55,918 bases of DNA, taken from NCBI GenBank assembly GCA_003427395.1, contig BFEA01000191.1, forward strand, positions 1,110,313 to 1,166,230, in the 5' to 3' direction. A program made the translations under genes and the position numbers. The notes under the pieces were generated by a model. The model had not been told where the DNA came from, ran no database searches, and saw nothing but the letters and a program-made list of their open reading frames with translations. Shown here in pieces: positions 9,049 to 20,788 of this stretch; within the stretch, counting starts at the first letter, position 1, and the number at the start of each line of letters is the position of its first letter. Source of the stretch: Chara braunii. Lineage: Eukaryota > Streptophyta > Charophyceae > Charales > Characeae.

Positions 9049-9885
9049 GGCATTGGGACCGACCATTCATCTTAGAAACAATGTCAGCTCTCTGCCTTAG
9101 TTATACACGAACAGGTTGTATAACTACTTTTCTCTTCGTTGGGCATGTGACTAAGCCATTTATCTTAGAAACCATGCTTAGTCGCCTTGAGCTGTTTAAA
9201 TAGCCAAGTATATATACTTTCTGCACCTTAGTCTTCAAAAGGAGGGCGTAGGGCTGAGCCATTCATCTTAGAAACAATGCTCAGCCTGCCAAGGTTACTT
9301 TCAGTTATAGTTCTCGATTATACTCTCTTCGCTTGTGATAGGGCTATAGTCAGACCATTCATCTTAGAAACAATGCCTGACTAGCCCTGTTCGTATATAA
9401 GTACATATATATACAATATTATACAAAATCCTATTCCTTTCTTCTCATTATGGTCCTGAGGCCTTAGACTTAGACCATTCATCTTAGAAACAATGTCTAG
9501 TCCTCTGGCCCCGAATCCTCCCTCAGAATAAAACAATCAAGGAGAGATGAGTCATTCATCTTAGAAACAATGCTCAGCTCTCCTTTTTTCAGCACACAAA
9601 AAAAACAGAGTACCCTGGGTCTGACCCAGAGAGTGTTCAGAAACCTCCCAAGTAAACAGCGGCCAGACCATTCATCTTAGAAACAATGTCTGACCCTCAA
9701 AAGTCAAACAAGCAATATCCCTCAGAAATAAGTAGCCAGGCCATTCATCTTAGAAACAATGTCTGGCACAATTAAAGAAACACAGCAACCAAGCCATTCA
9801 TCTTAGAAACAATGCTTGGTCCTTCAGAAAACAAAACAAACCATAGCAGTCAGACCATTCATCTTAGAAACAATGTATGACCCTA
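9049..9885. repeat. Array of ten hairpins with one shared loop and covarying arms
   Basis: CATTCATCTTAGAAACAATG or a one- or two-base variant is present ten times, its first bases near 9064, 9057+100, 9260, 9356, 9476, 9553, 9669, 9742, 9795 and 9856. CATT pairs with AATG around a 12-base loop CATCTTAGAAAC, usually with one bulged C on the left. Outside this the arms differ between copies yet pair within each copy: GACTAAG/CTTAGTC, GGCTGAG/CTCAGCC, TAGTCAG/CTGACTA, GCCAGG/TCTGGC (with a G-T pair), ACCAAG/CTTGGT, and GGAGAG.TGAG/CTCA.CTCTCC. Only the first copy has weak arms. Sequence between hairpins is not conserved. The transcribed strand, if any, is unknown. Confidence 0.85.
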
Positions 9886-11440
9886 TAAGACCCATTCAAT
9901 CACAAGCAAAACTGCCTTCCTCCCAACCTTCCCCCTAGATGCACCCCTTTGTGACAATCTACTTTCAGACAAACAAGAAACTGAAACTACCATTATACAA
10001 GCTTTCCTTTAGTTAGTCTGATTTGTGTCATGAAGGTCAACTCAAAGCCAAAGTAGGGGTGACACTCAGCGCAACCAACCAATACGCGGGGATGTGTATA
10101 GATAGGGGTTATACTGGGTTTATAAAGGAAAGCAATGGTTACCTCTGAGTTCCCTGCCTCCAGAACTCCTCCCGAGTTCCGGCAGGGCTCCCGCATTTGG
10201 TAGGGCAACCTCCCACAAAGGCGTTGGCGCGGATTACGGGTTGCAATCCCGCCTGCCGCCTTCCTCTCCAAACCAATGGACTAAACTGAGAGTGAGGAGG
10301 GCAGAAGAAGAAGCATTTAGTCTCTCAGATACAAGAGGGGTGCACTCAGACTCGCATGAGAGGGCCTTGATGTCTTCAGCGCCTGAGGGCCCCGCAATGA
10401 TGGCCAAGTATCACAGCTCGGTCAACTCCCAAAAGTGAATAGCAGAACCAGCCTCTCCTGACAGGCTCCCAGCTCACAATGATAGCCTCCTTTTGCAGTC
10501 ACACCTCCTAGCTACGGCAGCAGCCCTCCCTTCTGCCCAGTCACCTTCTCGTACTATCCTTTTACTTCCTCATCTGATGCTGCAGTCGTAAGCCAGCCAA
10601 CGCAGCAGCCTACACCCAACCCCAGCAACTGCTTTAGCAGACACCGTAGTTAAAACAAACTGCAGAACGCCCGGCTATGGGGCTGCAAGGGCACCTTAGC
10701 TGCCAGGATACACAGTAGTAGTTAGTGCCGACATCAGCCTTCCTTGCAGCCTATCCACCTCTTCCCGTGTCTTATCTGAGCCGCAGCCACGTCTGCTGTA
10801 GGCATAGCGTGCTAAGCCGTTCAGTTCGGCTTAGTGACCACAGCAGTTTGCAGCAAAGACACAGCCATTGCTGTAGCCAGTGCACAGTCGGAGTAACTAG
10901 CGGCAGCGCTACAAAAGACGGGACGAGCGGACTACACGGCACACAAGAAAGGCACGGTCAGCGGATGGTAGTGCGGCAGTGAAACAGCAAGGCGCACCAC
11001 AACCCCAAATAGCCCGGCCTCACCGCTCGATCGTACGCATTAGCCACTAGACAAGTCTCTCTTTCGTACTGCAAATGAACGGCACTCCGGCAATCAGGTA
11101 GGCTCCCTTTTTGTCATCCGTTACACTCCCCGCCCCTCACAACTCACAGCAGTCTGCAGTCTGTCTCTACCTTCTCAGTCAGCGAGACGAGCAGCGCACT
11201 GGCTACAGATAAGTCGGCCCCCCTCTTGTTCGTCACCTGCAACAAACACTCTATGTGCTTCTGCAATCAGCAACACCTGGCAGCCCAGCGAATACCGAAT
11301 CATCGGTTGTGACCCAATCGAAAACAGTTGAGCCCTTGTGAAAGACAACTCGATGAACAACAGTCCCCCCCGCTGTGCGTTCCTGCGGGCAACATTCACC
11401 ACTTCGACCAGCTGCCTTGTTCTAATGAGTCATATGTCTG
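9886..11440. other. No gene recognised apart from a tRNA-like segment
   Basis: Mixed-composition sequence with short CAG/CTG words around 10600-11200. Open frames here are short and show no protein signature on either strand. Confidence 0.4.
10179..10260 (+). repeat. tRNA-like segment, possible SINE head
   Basis: The 82-base segment can be folded like a tRNA: acceptor arms CCGGCAG and CTGCCGC pair at six of seven positions, CCC/GGG close a D-like loop with GG, and CGGG/CCCG close a seven-base loop TTGCAAT in the T-arm position. The anticodon stem is weak and the variable region too long, so it is more likely a tRNA-derived repeat or decayed gene than a functional tRNA. Confidence 0.35.
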
Positions 11441-13550
11441 CTACAGATGAAGCTCCAACCATCGACCCCCCACTTCTCTGTGGCTAGGGGTAGGTGCACT
11501 TTTCTCAAGCCGCCACCTCCTTCTACTCTGTTCTCTCCACTGCTCTAGCCGCTTCCCTTCCTCCCGGTCTATTTCCTCACGCACGCGCACAAGCCTGTAG
11601 ATGCACTTGAATGTGTGGATGCACCTGACCGCAATATCGGTCCAATTCAATCGCCGGAAACAGACGAGAGAGAGAAAGCAGCCGATACCGACGAGCAATC
11701 TGAGGGGTCGAAAATGGAGGCGAGCACAAAAAACCACCGTTATAGAAACTTCGTCGGGCTTACGGGTTCTACCACGTAGCCTTCCCCATACGAGAAAAGA
11801 AAACGAATCCTCCACAGAACGCGGGAAGGTTCGTCGCTACCTTAGCTGCTTTGCACTGCGGCGCACTCCGTTTTTCATCTACCTTACCTCCTTCTGCCCG
11901 ACTAATAAAACTAATACTACTACTACACTCGCCTTATCTGATAACCCCGGAATCCCATATTTCCCCGCACGATTCTCCCAAGAGTCGAAGGCTCCCTCAA
12001 CCTTCCACCCTCGCCACCATAGCGCGCGCAGCCCATTTCTTGCGTGCCACCCCATTCACTGTCCCACCGCTAGTTTCGACCGCGCCATTCTACTCGCGGC
12101 CTCAGAAAACCCCTATTTTACACTTTACCTCACTCAAATCCATCGAGGATTGAGTGAGATACAAATCTTTTACTCCCGTCACTCATCCACCCGCCATAGC
12201 CCGCACACGTCTTTTCCTACTAAACCTTCTTTCTACACTTCTTCTCCTAAAACTAACATCGCCATCACCTTCGCTCTAGGCTAAAACCCACGTCTACTAC
12301 TTTGTTCCACTCGATTCTACTAGGAATCGAGTGAGATCTTTCACTCTCTACCCGCCATGCCCGTTCTTCCACTCCGTATGCACCTACCCCACTCTACCGT
12401 CTAGATTAAGTCTCCTCACTATACTTGCCACCTCGACCCTCAGTCTTACCGCCCTTCCCGTCGCACTCCCTTTCACCATGTTTCCGCCCTTGTCCATTCA
12501 CCATAGCCCAACTCGCTTCTTCCTACCACCCATTGCTTCCGTCCCCGACTCTCTCCGCCTTCGGCCCGGCTCACTTCCCTCCTTGTTCGCAATCTCTCAT
12601 CAGCGCTCGATAGCGCACTCCCACAGTGGAAAACTCCTGCAAGCCGTAGAGAGCTAGCGAGGCGGGGCGGGGCGGATAGTGAAACTAGTCCCCGCGCGGA
12701 CCTTCATGAGTTTATACGTGTTATCCTTGCGCTGGCCATGCCATCCTCCCCGTATCGTTCCAACTTTTACTGATGTCCCGAAGGACTTTGCCTGTGGTGG
12801 TGCCTATGGCACTGCCCCCTTGTCCCTAAGAGAACGGGGCCGTTACCCAACGAAAAGGAAAACGGGACATACCAAAATAAAAATAAAAATTAACATATAT
12901 ATAAAATATAATTTTTCTAGGGCCGAATTGCTGGCCCCTCGTCAGTTCCATAGACCAGCCTGCCACCGCGCCTACTGGCAAAAGTCTGGGGGGAATAGCC
13001 CCAACGGCCCTCTACCCCTCAGCTTTCTCCTCGCTGCTTCGCCGCTCCGCTGCTCCCGCATCGCCACCCGCTGGCCTCGATCCCCAAACTTCCACTACAA
13101 CAGTCCAACACCGTAACCTATAGGGCTAAGCCCCAGCATGGGATTAGTGGGCGTTGCGTCCCATATAAAGTGGTACTGAAGTAGTGCAGTCTGGTACTCA
13201 GTGCCGAGGGGGACACCGCAGGCCCTGCCCCCACCTGTGGCCAGGCGCGGGGCTACCAAACAATCACGCCGGCCTCCGTGACTGTGCCACGACCGCCCCA
13301 CGTACCATCCTACCTATCAGCCCTGCCGCCGGTCAGGCATAGTAAGCGAGGCCAGCCCATTAATCCTTGGCCTTATCAAGAGTGCGACGTCAAGCCGGAT
13401 GCCTGTGTCGGCGGCACGATCAAAAGGGCAAAATCACACGCGCGCCTTGAAACTGCGCGCCCACTCACCCTATCTACTGAGACAACCTTGGTCCATACAC
13501 AGGTAGCCGTTTGAATACACAGGCCTGGATCGTCGGCCCCGCTGTCACTT
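11440..13550. other. C-rich unassigned region with two related hairpins
   Basis: A plus-strand frame (11601-12284) and a minus-strand frame (11441-11815) are both open, but composition explains them and neither shows a domain. Two related hairpins lie at 12131-12160 (CACTCAAATC with GATTGAGTG, one-base bulge) and 12308-12333 (CACTCGATTC with GAATCGAGTG, perfect). Each is followed by AGAT and then an ACCCGCCAT.GCCCG word. An AT-rich stretch lies at 12880-12925. Confidence 0.5.
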
Positions 13551-13563
13551 GCAAAAACCCAGG

Positions 13564-13589
13564 GCGAATACCCTTGCAAGGGTATTCGC
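13564..13589. repeat. Perfect 26-bp palindrome
   Basis: GCGAATACCCTTG is followed immediately by its exact reverse complement, with no spacer. It could form a cruciform or be a protein dimer site. Confidence 0.9.
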
Positions 13590-15612
13590 GCCGACAGCCT
13601 ACCAGACTATATTAAGCGACGTCCCCGTCGCTTCGCAAGATCAAAAAGCTATCAATCCATCCACATGCCAAAATGCTGACGAGAAGGAACCAATCCGATC
13701 AGCCGACAGACTCGGGTTCGAGGCCCCCAGCGTTCCATGCCCACACAACTGTATGCTGCCAGGGTTTCAACCTGGGTCTCTATTGTCCTAACACTAGGAC
13801 GCCGGTGTACTACGCATAAGTACTACAACATAAGTTCAAAAAGACCCTCATACTCATCCTCGCCCCTCTGTCCTAGACAAACGCCGGCCTCTCATTGGGT
13901 GTCCCTAGCCCTTACCTGGTAAACAGGGTCATAACTGGAGACGCGGGCTTTAACTGAGAACTTTGAAGACTTTTTGCCTTTCTCTCAAAAAACTTCTCAC
14001 GGTCAGACATATATTTGTGTGCACCCTGAAATCTCTCTCAGCGTCTTCCACAGTCTAGTACGGAAGCATTAGGTCTCCATCTTGGCCCACCACAGTTTGG
14101 TTGATCAGGTCAGATCTACGGCCCACCACGTTGTTATTTTAGCGGTAGTGCCCTCGCAGGTTGCGCCACGATAGGCTTTCTCCTGATAAGTATTCAATGA
14201 GGACTTCCCAAAAAGACTCATATGACTCGACCCCTATCCCAGGCCGTTCCACAGGGGTAAAACCTTCCCGGGCGGCCACACCCTTTAAGCCTTTACTCCC
14301 GCGGTCAGATATGGGCCCGCGGCCAGGTTGTGCCGGTCCGCGGCCATCCCTAGGGGTTACGCCCTAGTGGTGCTAAAACTTTACCGTCTAGCTTGGTCTT
14401 CCTTATGTGCCTTGAGGTTAGCACGAGTGGCCGGACGGTGCGTCGCAACAAGTACAGGCCTACTGCGGGACTGCGCATAGGCTTGTCACACATGACACGC
14501 ATTTACCAGCTCTCTGTGGGACAACACAGTAAGGCATGACCACCTCTCCACATTCACAACCATAGGGCACGGCCAAATCCACCAGGCCGTGACTCCCTAA
14601 CTTGATCAGGTTAGGAGGGTCACACACCTCAGGGACACCTCTCAAAAGCAAACATTTTCGCGACATTCTCAAGAAATTTCATCGAGTGGCCATTAAAACA
14701 TGGTTCCCTTCGTCAGTCTTTCATCTTACCAACCCAGCTTTTCACGTCATTATGTCTATTAATCACCCTCCCTATGGGGGAGGTCTCACTCAATAGGTAT
14801 GTCGGCCATCCCTCTCTTCCTTAGGATGGGTCCTCACATGACCTGTGTAAAACATCTTCCTTTTCCGAAGATAAGTCTCCCAAATAATTCATAGTGTACA
14901 ATTCAATCATGGCAACAGTACAACACAAGGGGCCACCTTATGGGTCCCTAATACAATTTAGATACTTAAACATTTAGCATGATAAACTTTCGAGTCACAA
15001 GGACTCATAGACCCTTTAGGATTTTTACAACTCTCTTTCACAAGACAGACTGCGCTCCCCCTCCTTATACTCGGCTCTAGCATCTGCCCATGGGCAGGTC
15101 GCACGAGTATATCGAAGAGTAGACAGTTTACATTCACTCACAAGGCATAAACATATGAGTTGTTTGTCACACACATCCCACACAAATCATCATACATCGA
15201 AAAGCCACACATGTGAGAGTGAGAGTGATCGTCATACACAGGGAAATAGTCTCAAAACCTCGCTCAGTACATACTCAACAACAGAATATCTCATAAAACT
15301 CAACATCAATACTCGAGTGTTATGTCCCCTCTCATACCCTAGGTGTTACTGATTCTCACATTACCTATAGGTGGGTTCTGACCTCAAAACAAAATGTTAT
15401 ACAAATGGGTGTCCTAAGTATCACACAGCCAAGGCTCAGTCTTTGAATCCCAGCGCGAAAAGAACCTCAAAACCTTACTATACATTGGTTCTTTGTTGCA
15501 AGTAACCCCCCCCCTAAGCTACACATATCTGACTCGTGATACCCTATGCCCTTGACCTTTTACTCTTTCTAAAAACATCTCACTTCTACTGGCGTACAGG
15601 CGAACCAGCCCC
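13590..15612. other. No gene recognised; tRNA-like words near 13745-13825
   Basis: On the minus strand 13825-13745 holds a GTCCTAGTGTTAGGAC stem-loop followed by GGTTGAAACCC, which resembles an anticodon arm plus B box; support is weak. The rest has only short open frames. Confidence 0.3.
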
Positions 15613-15960
15613 TCACTCACTCATCTCCTCCTGGTTTTGCCTATACAAGTGGGCTCGACCCCCATCTGGAGCCCACTCTACCACTCGGCCCTGTCTATCA
15701 TACATCTTGCCACCTTCCTCAGTAACCCGCCCCTCAGCCTTGTCCTTAAGGAATTTAGGACAGTCCAGGGCTCTATGCACTCCGTCCAGAAAATAGAAAC
15801 ACATAGCCCCAGATTTCCTTTGAAATCTCTTCTTCTTTTTCTGGGTCCCTGGCGACAGGGACGCCTCTTCCTTCTCCTTGCCCACTTCATGACTCTGAGG
15901 CAGGTGCCACGGTCCTTCAGCTCCCCCTTCGATTCCTTGGGCACTTGACTCCCCCTACTG
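15613..15960 (-). pseudogene. Gag zinc-knuckle fragment of another gypsy-type element
   Basis: A 90-residue minus-strand frame whose core reads as a retroelement nucleocapsid knuckle followed by a gag C-terminus: MCFYF, GVHRALDCPKF, KDKAEGRV, RQGRVVEWAPDG, RAHLYRQNQEEM. The usual pattern is Cys-x2-Cys-x4-His-x4-Cys; here the second Cys is Phe (C-F-Y-F), so zinc binding should be lost. A Lys-rich run stands before it. It is not close to the gag at 35033-36344, whose knuckle reads CYTCHQPG, so it comes from a different element family. No protease or RT of that family is seen next to it. Confidence 0.7.
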
Positions 15961-16319
15961 CATCTCTCCCTCGGGTTGGTACTCACTCCTATTCGTTTAG
16001 GTGCGTGGGGGAAGGAAAATTTCCGCCTATCTGATATCGAAGGTGTCAAGTTCGTCAACGGTCGCGAATCGGCGTGCGTGGATACGTGTAGGCTGCGCAG
16101 ATCAGATCGCGCTTACACACATCCCCGCGAGGTATTCGCTTGTTTCAGGGCAAACAACTACTCGATCATCTAATCACTCTGTGATCCCGCACGCGGTCGT
16201 TCCTAAGCATGCAAGGTGCTACTACACATCAGGCATCGCAACAACAACAGTGGATCAAAAAAGAAAAGGATAAACAGCAGTGGAAGCAATAATGACGACT
16301 ACGCAAAAGTTTCTACTAT

Positions 16320-17450
16320 GCTCATGAGTGTATCCAAATAACAAGCAAAGGCAAGGACTAGACAAAAGAAAAGGAACAGACATAACATTCATTCATCCAT
16401 TCATTCGACAAAAACACACAATAAGCGAGATCAAGATCAATCGCATAAACGAGTGTGGGCTGAAACCGAGACAAGGATTCCGAAAGCAAAAGAAAACGGG
16501 CGAGTCGCCCTGAGCCGAGATCAAAATTTATATACACAAGCAAAGGGGAGAAAAGACAAAGAAAATCGCAACTTAGCTCCCTCTTCCTCTCTCTCTCTCT
16601 CCGATACGGACAGTCCGTCGTCAAGCACCAACCCACGAAGTCGTCACCCCGCTTGGTCCTCCTGCACCCGTCAGGTTCGCCCGCGCGCTACAGTCCGTCG
16701 TAGCCCCACGCGTCAACCCTGCGCATTTGGCACGGGCTCGTCGGGTCGCCCGACTCCACTTCAACTCACCTCTTACTTCGCTTGTGAGCCGACCCTCACT
16801 GATCGCGCTACCTCGAGCTTCCAACAGCTGGTTAAGAGAGCTATCAATCGCGCAGCCGGAATTTATAGCGTGCATGCATGCACGAAGAACACGGAATTGC
16901 AAGGACTTAGAAAAGGGATTAGGAGAGGGAGCGCCTACGTTATGCATAGCCAGACCGTGGCGTGGGGGACGTAGCCTCTCTACACGCATCGATCCGAGAA
17001 TGCAGGTCGTGGTGCTAACTAGGCACAGCGAAAGGGAAAGAAGGAGCGGGAAAGATAAAGTTCAAGAACAAAGATACAGTAACAATGACGCCCGCCCAAA
17101 AATTACAGTTACTTGCAAGATTAAGGGCGCCGACTAATCAGAACTCTGTTGCAGCCGCAAAAAGAAGCGCGCAAGAACGACAACGCGCGGCAAAAGAAAT
17201 TCCGAATTCCTAAATTCATAAATTCCTAAATTCCTAGCTAATGCAAAAAGAAGCACAAAATCCGAAAAGAAAATCCGAAGCTCCGAGAGCCGTCAAGGCT
17301 CGACAAGATTCAAAAGAAGGAAAATTCGAAAAGAACGAAGCGAAAATTCCCACGCGATCTTCGCGCCTAAAATCCGACAACAAAACAGGAGAGAAGTGAT
17401 GTCAATCATTATTAATCGCGCCTTTGTCGGCGCGCCAACCACTCAATCGG
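16320..17450 (+). mobile_element. LTR-A fragment, plus orientation
   Basis: It aligns with 27050-28090 of the left LTR in the same direction: ATCAAAATT, a CT-rich run, CAGTCCGTCGTC, the TATA block, GGGGGACGTAGCCTC, a GAATTCC/GAGAGCC word, CCCACGCGA and finally a GCGC...GCGC word before 17450. The LTR end (CGTCACA) is missing; the copy is cut off near 17450, where a second LTR piece in the opposite direction starts. Confidence 0.7.
16861..16867 (-). promoter_or_regulatory. LTR-A TATA box (fragment copy)
   Basis: ATTTATA on the plus strand, TATAAAT on the minus strand, at the same place as in the other LTR-A copies and next to a GCATGC word. Confidence 0.55.
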
Positions 17451-18094
17451 CCGTCTCGGCACTTGCTCGGCTCTGAACCCAGCCATCCGAAAAGAAACGA
17501 CACAAAAGGACGAAGAAGCGAGGACATTGATGCAATTTCCCTTCGATCCTGATCTCCCGTAAGTGGCCCAACCTTCCCATCTTAGGACCCCTCATTGTCA
17601 TCTCGCAGAAAATCGCGCGAAACAGAAATTGGTTCGGCACACCAAAGGATTCCATTACCACACACGTGGCGAGGACGAACATAAGGCGAGAGCCGCTCGA
17701 TTGAGACCCTCCACGTCGGATTCGGAATTGTGTAGTGAATGCCGGCGAGATGATCTCATCCGAAAACGAGATACCACGTGTGTGCCCTCCCCTTTTCATT
17801 CGAAATGTAGGGCAAAGGCTCGCTGTGAAGTACAACGATACTTTTTGGATTGAATTCCTCATCACCGTGAGACCCCGCGCCCCCCCTTTTCCTTAGATCA
17901 CGTGGCGACAGACCCCTGCTTACTAAAGCCGGATCAACACAGGGGATTAAATTTTCAGTTTTGTCCGAGTCCCCACACTCAATTTTCCCAAAAATCCTTG
18001 GCACACCCCATTTTGGCTGTTCTTCCCGGGCCCTTCCGCGAATCAAAACACTCCGACCGGAAAGCAGCGCAGGGCGTGAGGTTTGAGCGTCACA
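17450..18094 (-). mobile_element. LTR-A fragment, minus orientation
   Basis: Ends at CGTCACA (18088-18094), the inverse of the LTR-A start TGTGACG. It contains the terminal block found in all LTR-A copies (AAATCCTTGGCACACCCC) and the end of the LTR ORF. It is closest to the copy at 39331-40000, with which it shares long stretches on the opposite strand. It abuts the plus-oriented fragment, making an inverted LTR junction. Confidence 0.7.
17540..17853 (+). pseudogene. LTR-A ORF, copy E (C-terminal part)
   Basis: The plus frame ends with RPSTSDSELCSE, DLIRKRDTTC, VPSPFHSKC and EVQRYFLD before TGA. The copy on the minus strand at 39561-40000 ends with the same landmarks and also stops after YFLD (TAA). 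The region before these aligns loosely with the RRTRSEEERRAH and LRLRP part of copies B, C and D. The N-terminal half with FPPY and IVPW is lost or unrecognisable. Because the stop position and residues agree while the nucleotides have drifted, this is good evidence for the true C-terminus of the family. Function unknown. Confidence 0.6.
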
Positions 18095-19777
18095 AGTGAA
18101 GCCGTGCACTCTCCAGAAAGTTGTTTTGTGGAGATGTCCGAGGACCACTCTCCCCAAACCGCCATGCACAGGCGGGGAAACCGAACACACTGTTCACAGC
18201 TTGTGTCGACGGCTGACACGTTTTGCATTCGCCAAGTTTGGCGAGTAAGGGCCTAGACACACCACTGTCGAAACCACGATTTTCGATAATTTCTCTTCGC
18301 CACACAGGCTGTCGAAATTGGAGACGGGAAGAAAATTTGCAAGTTGTCAGAGAATGCTTCTCGACACCTCTTGTCGAAAGTTGTTGAATCCCCAGCCTGC
18401 TACTCCGAAGCTTTCGACAGTCCTCGGCTGCGCCATCGACTTCTCTTCGAAATTTGGCGAGTGGGCGTGAGGTCGGGGTGGACTAGTGCTTGTCGTACCC
18501 TCAGGGGCGTTCGTCTCTTTCCATCTTACATTCACAATTGTGTCCATTCTACAGTGCTGTGTGGTGAAGGGGGGGGGGTTGGCGAAAAATCGTTTGGCAA
18601 AAAATGTCTGACAGTTCGTGAAAAAGAACGGTTCTCGACACTGGTGTGGCGAGGCCCTAAGTGCAACCAGGCGCGCCTATGCGCCAAACTTGGAGTAATG
18701 GCGAGTATTTGGTGTATGGAGAGTAGTGAGGGACGCGGGACCCCTTTTCTGGCTAGGCCCTCAGCTAGGCCCTCAGTCCGGATTTCTCTGGTGTCAATGT
18801 GAGGGACGAGACCCCAACTAGGCCCTCAGCCCGGATTGCTGTGGGATTTGGGCAGGGACGCCGGGCCCCTTTTCCGGCCTGTAATAAAAATCATCATCAT
18901 AACCATTGTTTATTATTAAAAAAAAAAAAAAAAAAAAAAAGGCTCTACCATAAAGCTGTATATGTCCCTGTTTACGTTCAGAGTCGTTGCCATAAGTACA
19001 GTATATGAAGAAGTTCGATCTGTGTGAAACTGGCTCATGCTGACAGGATAACTCCGGGGAGACGTCCCATTAGCAAAGAGAGTTGGATTCAGATCCGGAA
19101 TCTGGACGTGTTGTACGCAGAGGTGCAGAAAAGCAGTGCAATCTCGAATTTCTTCACCTCTCGTCGAACAGGTCTAGATTCAGGCGTTCAATCCAATCCT
19201 TGTTGCTACTTACCCCTGGGGTTGAATTGTGAGGTCCCCGGCCTCGATCACCCTTTACTTGTTTGTAAAAACAAAAAGGAAAAAAAAGAAACAGGATGCG
19301 CGCCGGCAAAGCATGCAGATTCGTTCGAAGAGGTGCTACCGTACAGCTGCCGAATATGTCGCTTGCGACGTCCAGATTCGTTGCGATAGTACGGTACCTG
19401 ACTGCTCCACAGCCACATCATAATACGCAACACATCAGCAAACTTGGGCACTGGAACCGTACGCCGGGCCTAGTATCAAAATCAATGCCGAAACTGGGAA
19501 ACGGCCCCAGTACATACGGGCCTCGAGGGTAAGGGATCTCGCTCCACCACACTCGACTCTAGGAAAAAGTCTGGAGTTCGTCGAGTGTCGTCTGGAAAAC
19601 AGCTAAGAAGTGGGCCTCGCTCCTCTTAGGGCCTCGCCATACTACATCCGACTTGGCCATTTTCGGGGGCAAGGTCCCACTTGTGCAAATTAGGAGATTC
19701 CGGTTAGGAGATTTCGTGCAAGTGGGACCTAACCCGGGGAGTGCAGAGTCTCCACACCAGCTCCCAAGTTCAACCTG

Positions 19778-19816
<39 letters not shown>

Positions 19817-20788
19817 TGGAGATTGAATTCACGAGCTGTCAGAATCCGGCTCCCGAGTTCACCCCCAAAAACGCTTTAGTCTTCTTTTTGTAATTGGCCA
19901 TTTTCAGGAGACCTCTCGCGGAGGCCTGTGTTTCGACCAGAGAACTCATGCGCAGAGAAGCATTCTCCTCACAGTTTCCGTCGCCACATGCTGGACAGTG
20001 CTGGACAGTCTCTGTCTGAAGTGCGCCTCCTGGCCTCTAAATCGGAGAGCGCCCCAAGTCGGGAGTGCAATGTGGCGAAGCGCACTCCCGAACCGATCTT
20101 CGCGTCTTCGGACATTCGGGAGTACTCCCGAATTTTTTCTCCAAGTAGGGAGTAGTGTGGCGAGGCCCTTACACTACAGGGTGGTACTCTCGACGAACTT
20201 CAGAACTTTCGAGAGTCCAGTCTAGTGTGAGTGGAGTGAGGCAACCAATCTCAAGTGCCTCCTCCGATTGGATGAATTGAAGGGCATTTCCAGGACCGGT
20301 GCAGACGTCAGACAGCCACCCATTCGAGAAGTTGAGGTACCTCAATGAAAACTCGACTTTCTAGAGTTGCCTGACTCCACTACACGACACCACCCGTCTG
20401 GTTTGTCCACCCAGACTCACAGGCGACCTCAATTTTCACGGCCATTTCAAGACTGGAACAGGGGACCCTAGAGGAAACGGGCACTACAGGCGGGGTTACT
20501 CTAGAGGACTCGGGAGTGCAGGTCTAGGGCGTTTTCTGACAGCACTCGACACACTTTGTCATGAGGTTTCTCGAGTGTAAGTGGTGCCAGTTAGAACTCT
20601 GAGAATTTTCTAGACTGTAGTGTAGTGGAGCAGGACCCAATGCCTCCACTGCCTCCAGTGTAACAAATAACAAAAGGGGAAAAAAACCAAAAAAAGGGAA
20701 AACAGCTGACCTTTGAACGTAAATAGTCATAGGGCATCGCCACACCACTCTCAAATGGGCAAACTGAGAACCACCTCCCTGCGGGATA
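18095..20788. other. Non-coding mosaic rich in inverted repeats
   Basis: No protein-coding sequence recognised. GTGTGGCGAGGCCCT occurs at 18644 and 20157 and inverted near 19626; GGCCATTTTC-like words recur at 19657, 19898 and 20438. GTCGAAA and TTTCGAC words are scattered through 18250-18420. CGGGAGTGC pairs with GCACTCCCG at 20060-20090, and a perfect 20-bp palindrome is at 20114-20133. Poly-A lies at 18919-18940 and poly-T at 19781-19812. It may be several foldback elements, one recognisable example of which follows. Confidence 0.5.
20114..20133. repeat. Perfect 20-bp palindrome
   Basis: ATTCGGGAGTACTCCCGAAT reads the same on both strands. Confidence 0.9.

Noticed and set aside
9049-9885. 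CRISPR-like array
   Set aside because: A 20-bp repeat recurs, but spacers vary from about 30 to 105 bp, the flanks of each repeat are complementary to each other, and the sequence is eukaryotic with no cas genes.
10179-10260. Functional tRNA gene
   Set aside because: The anticodon stem pairs poorly and the variable region is too long; kept only as tRNA-like.
11601-12284. 227-codon plus-strand ORF
   Set aside because: Ser/Pro/Thr-rich because the DNA is C-rich; no start context, domain or relative, and the overlapping minus strand is also open.
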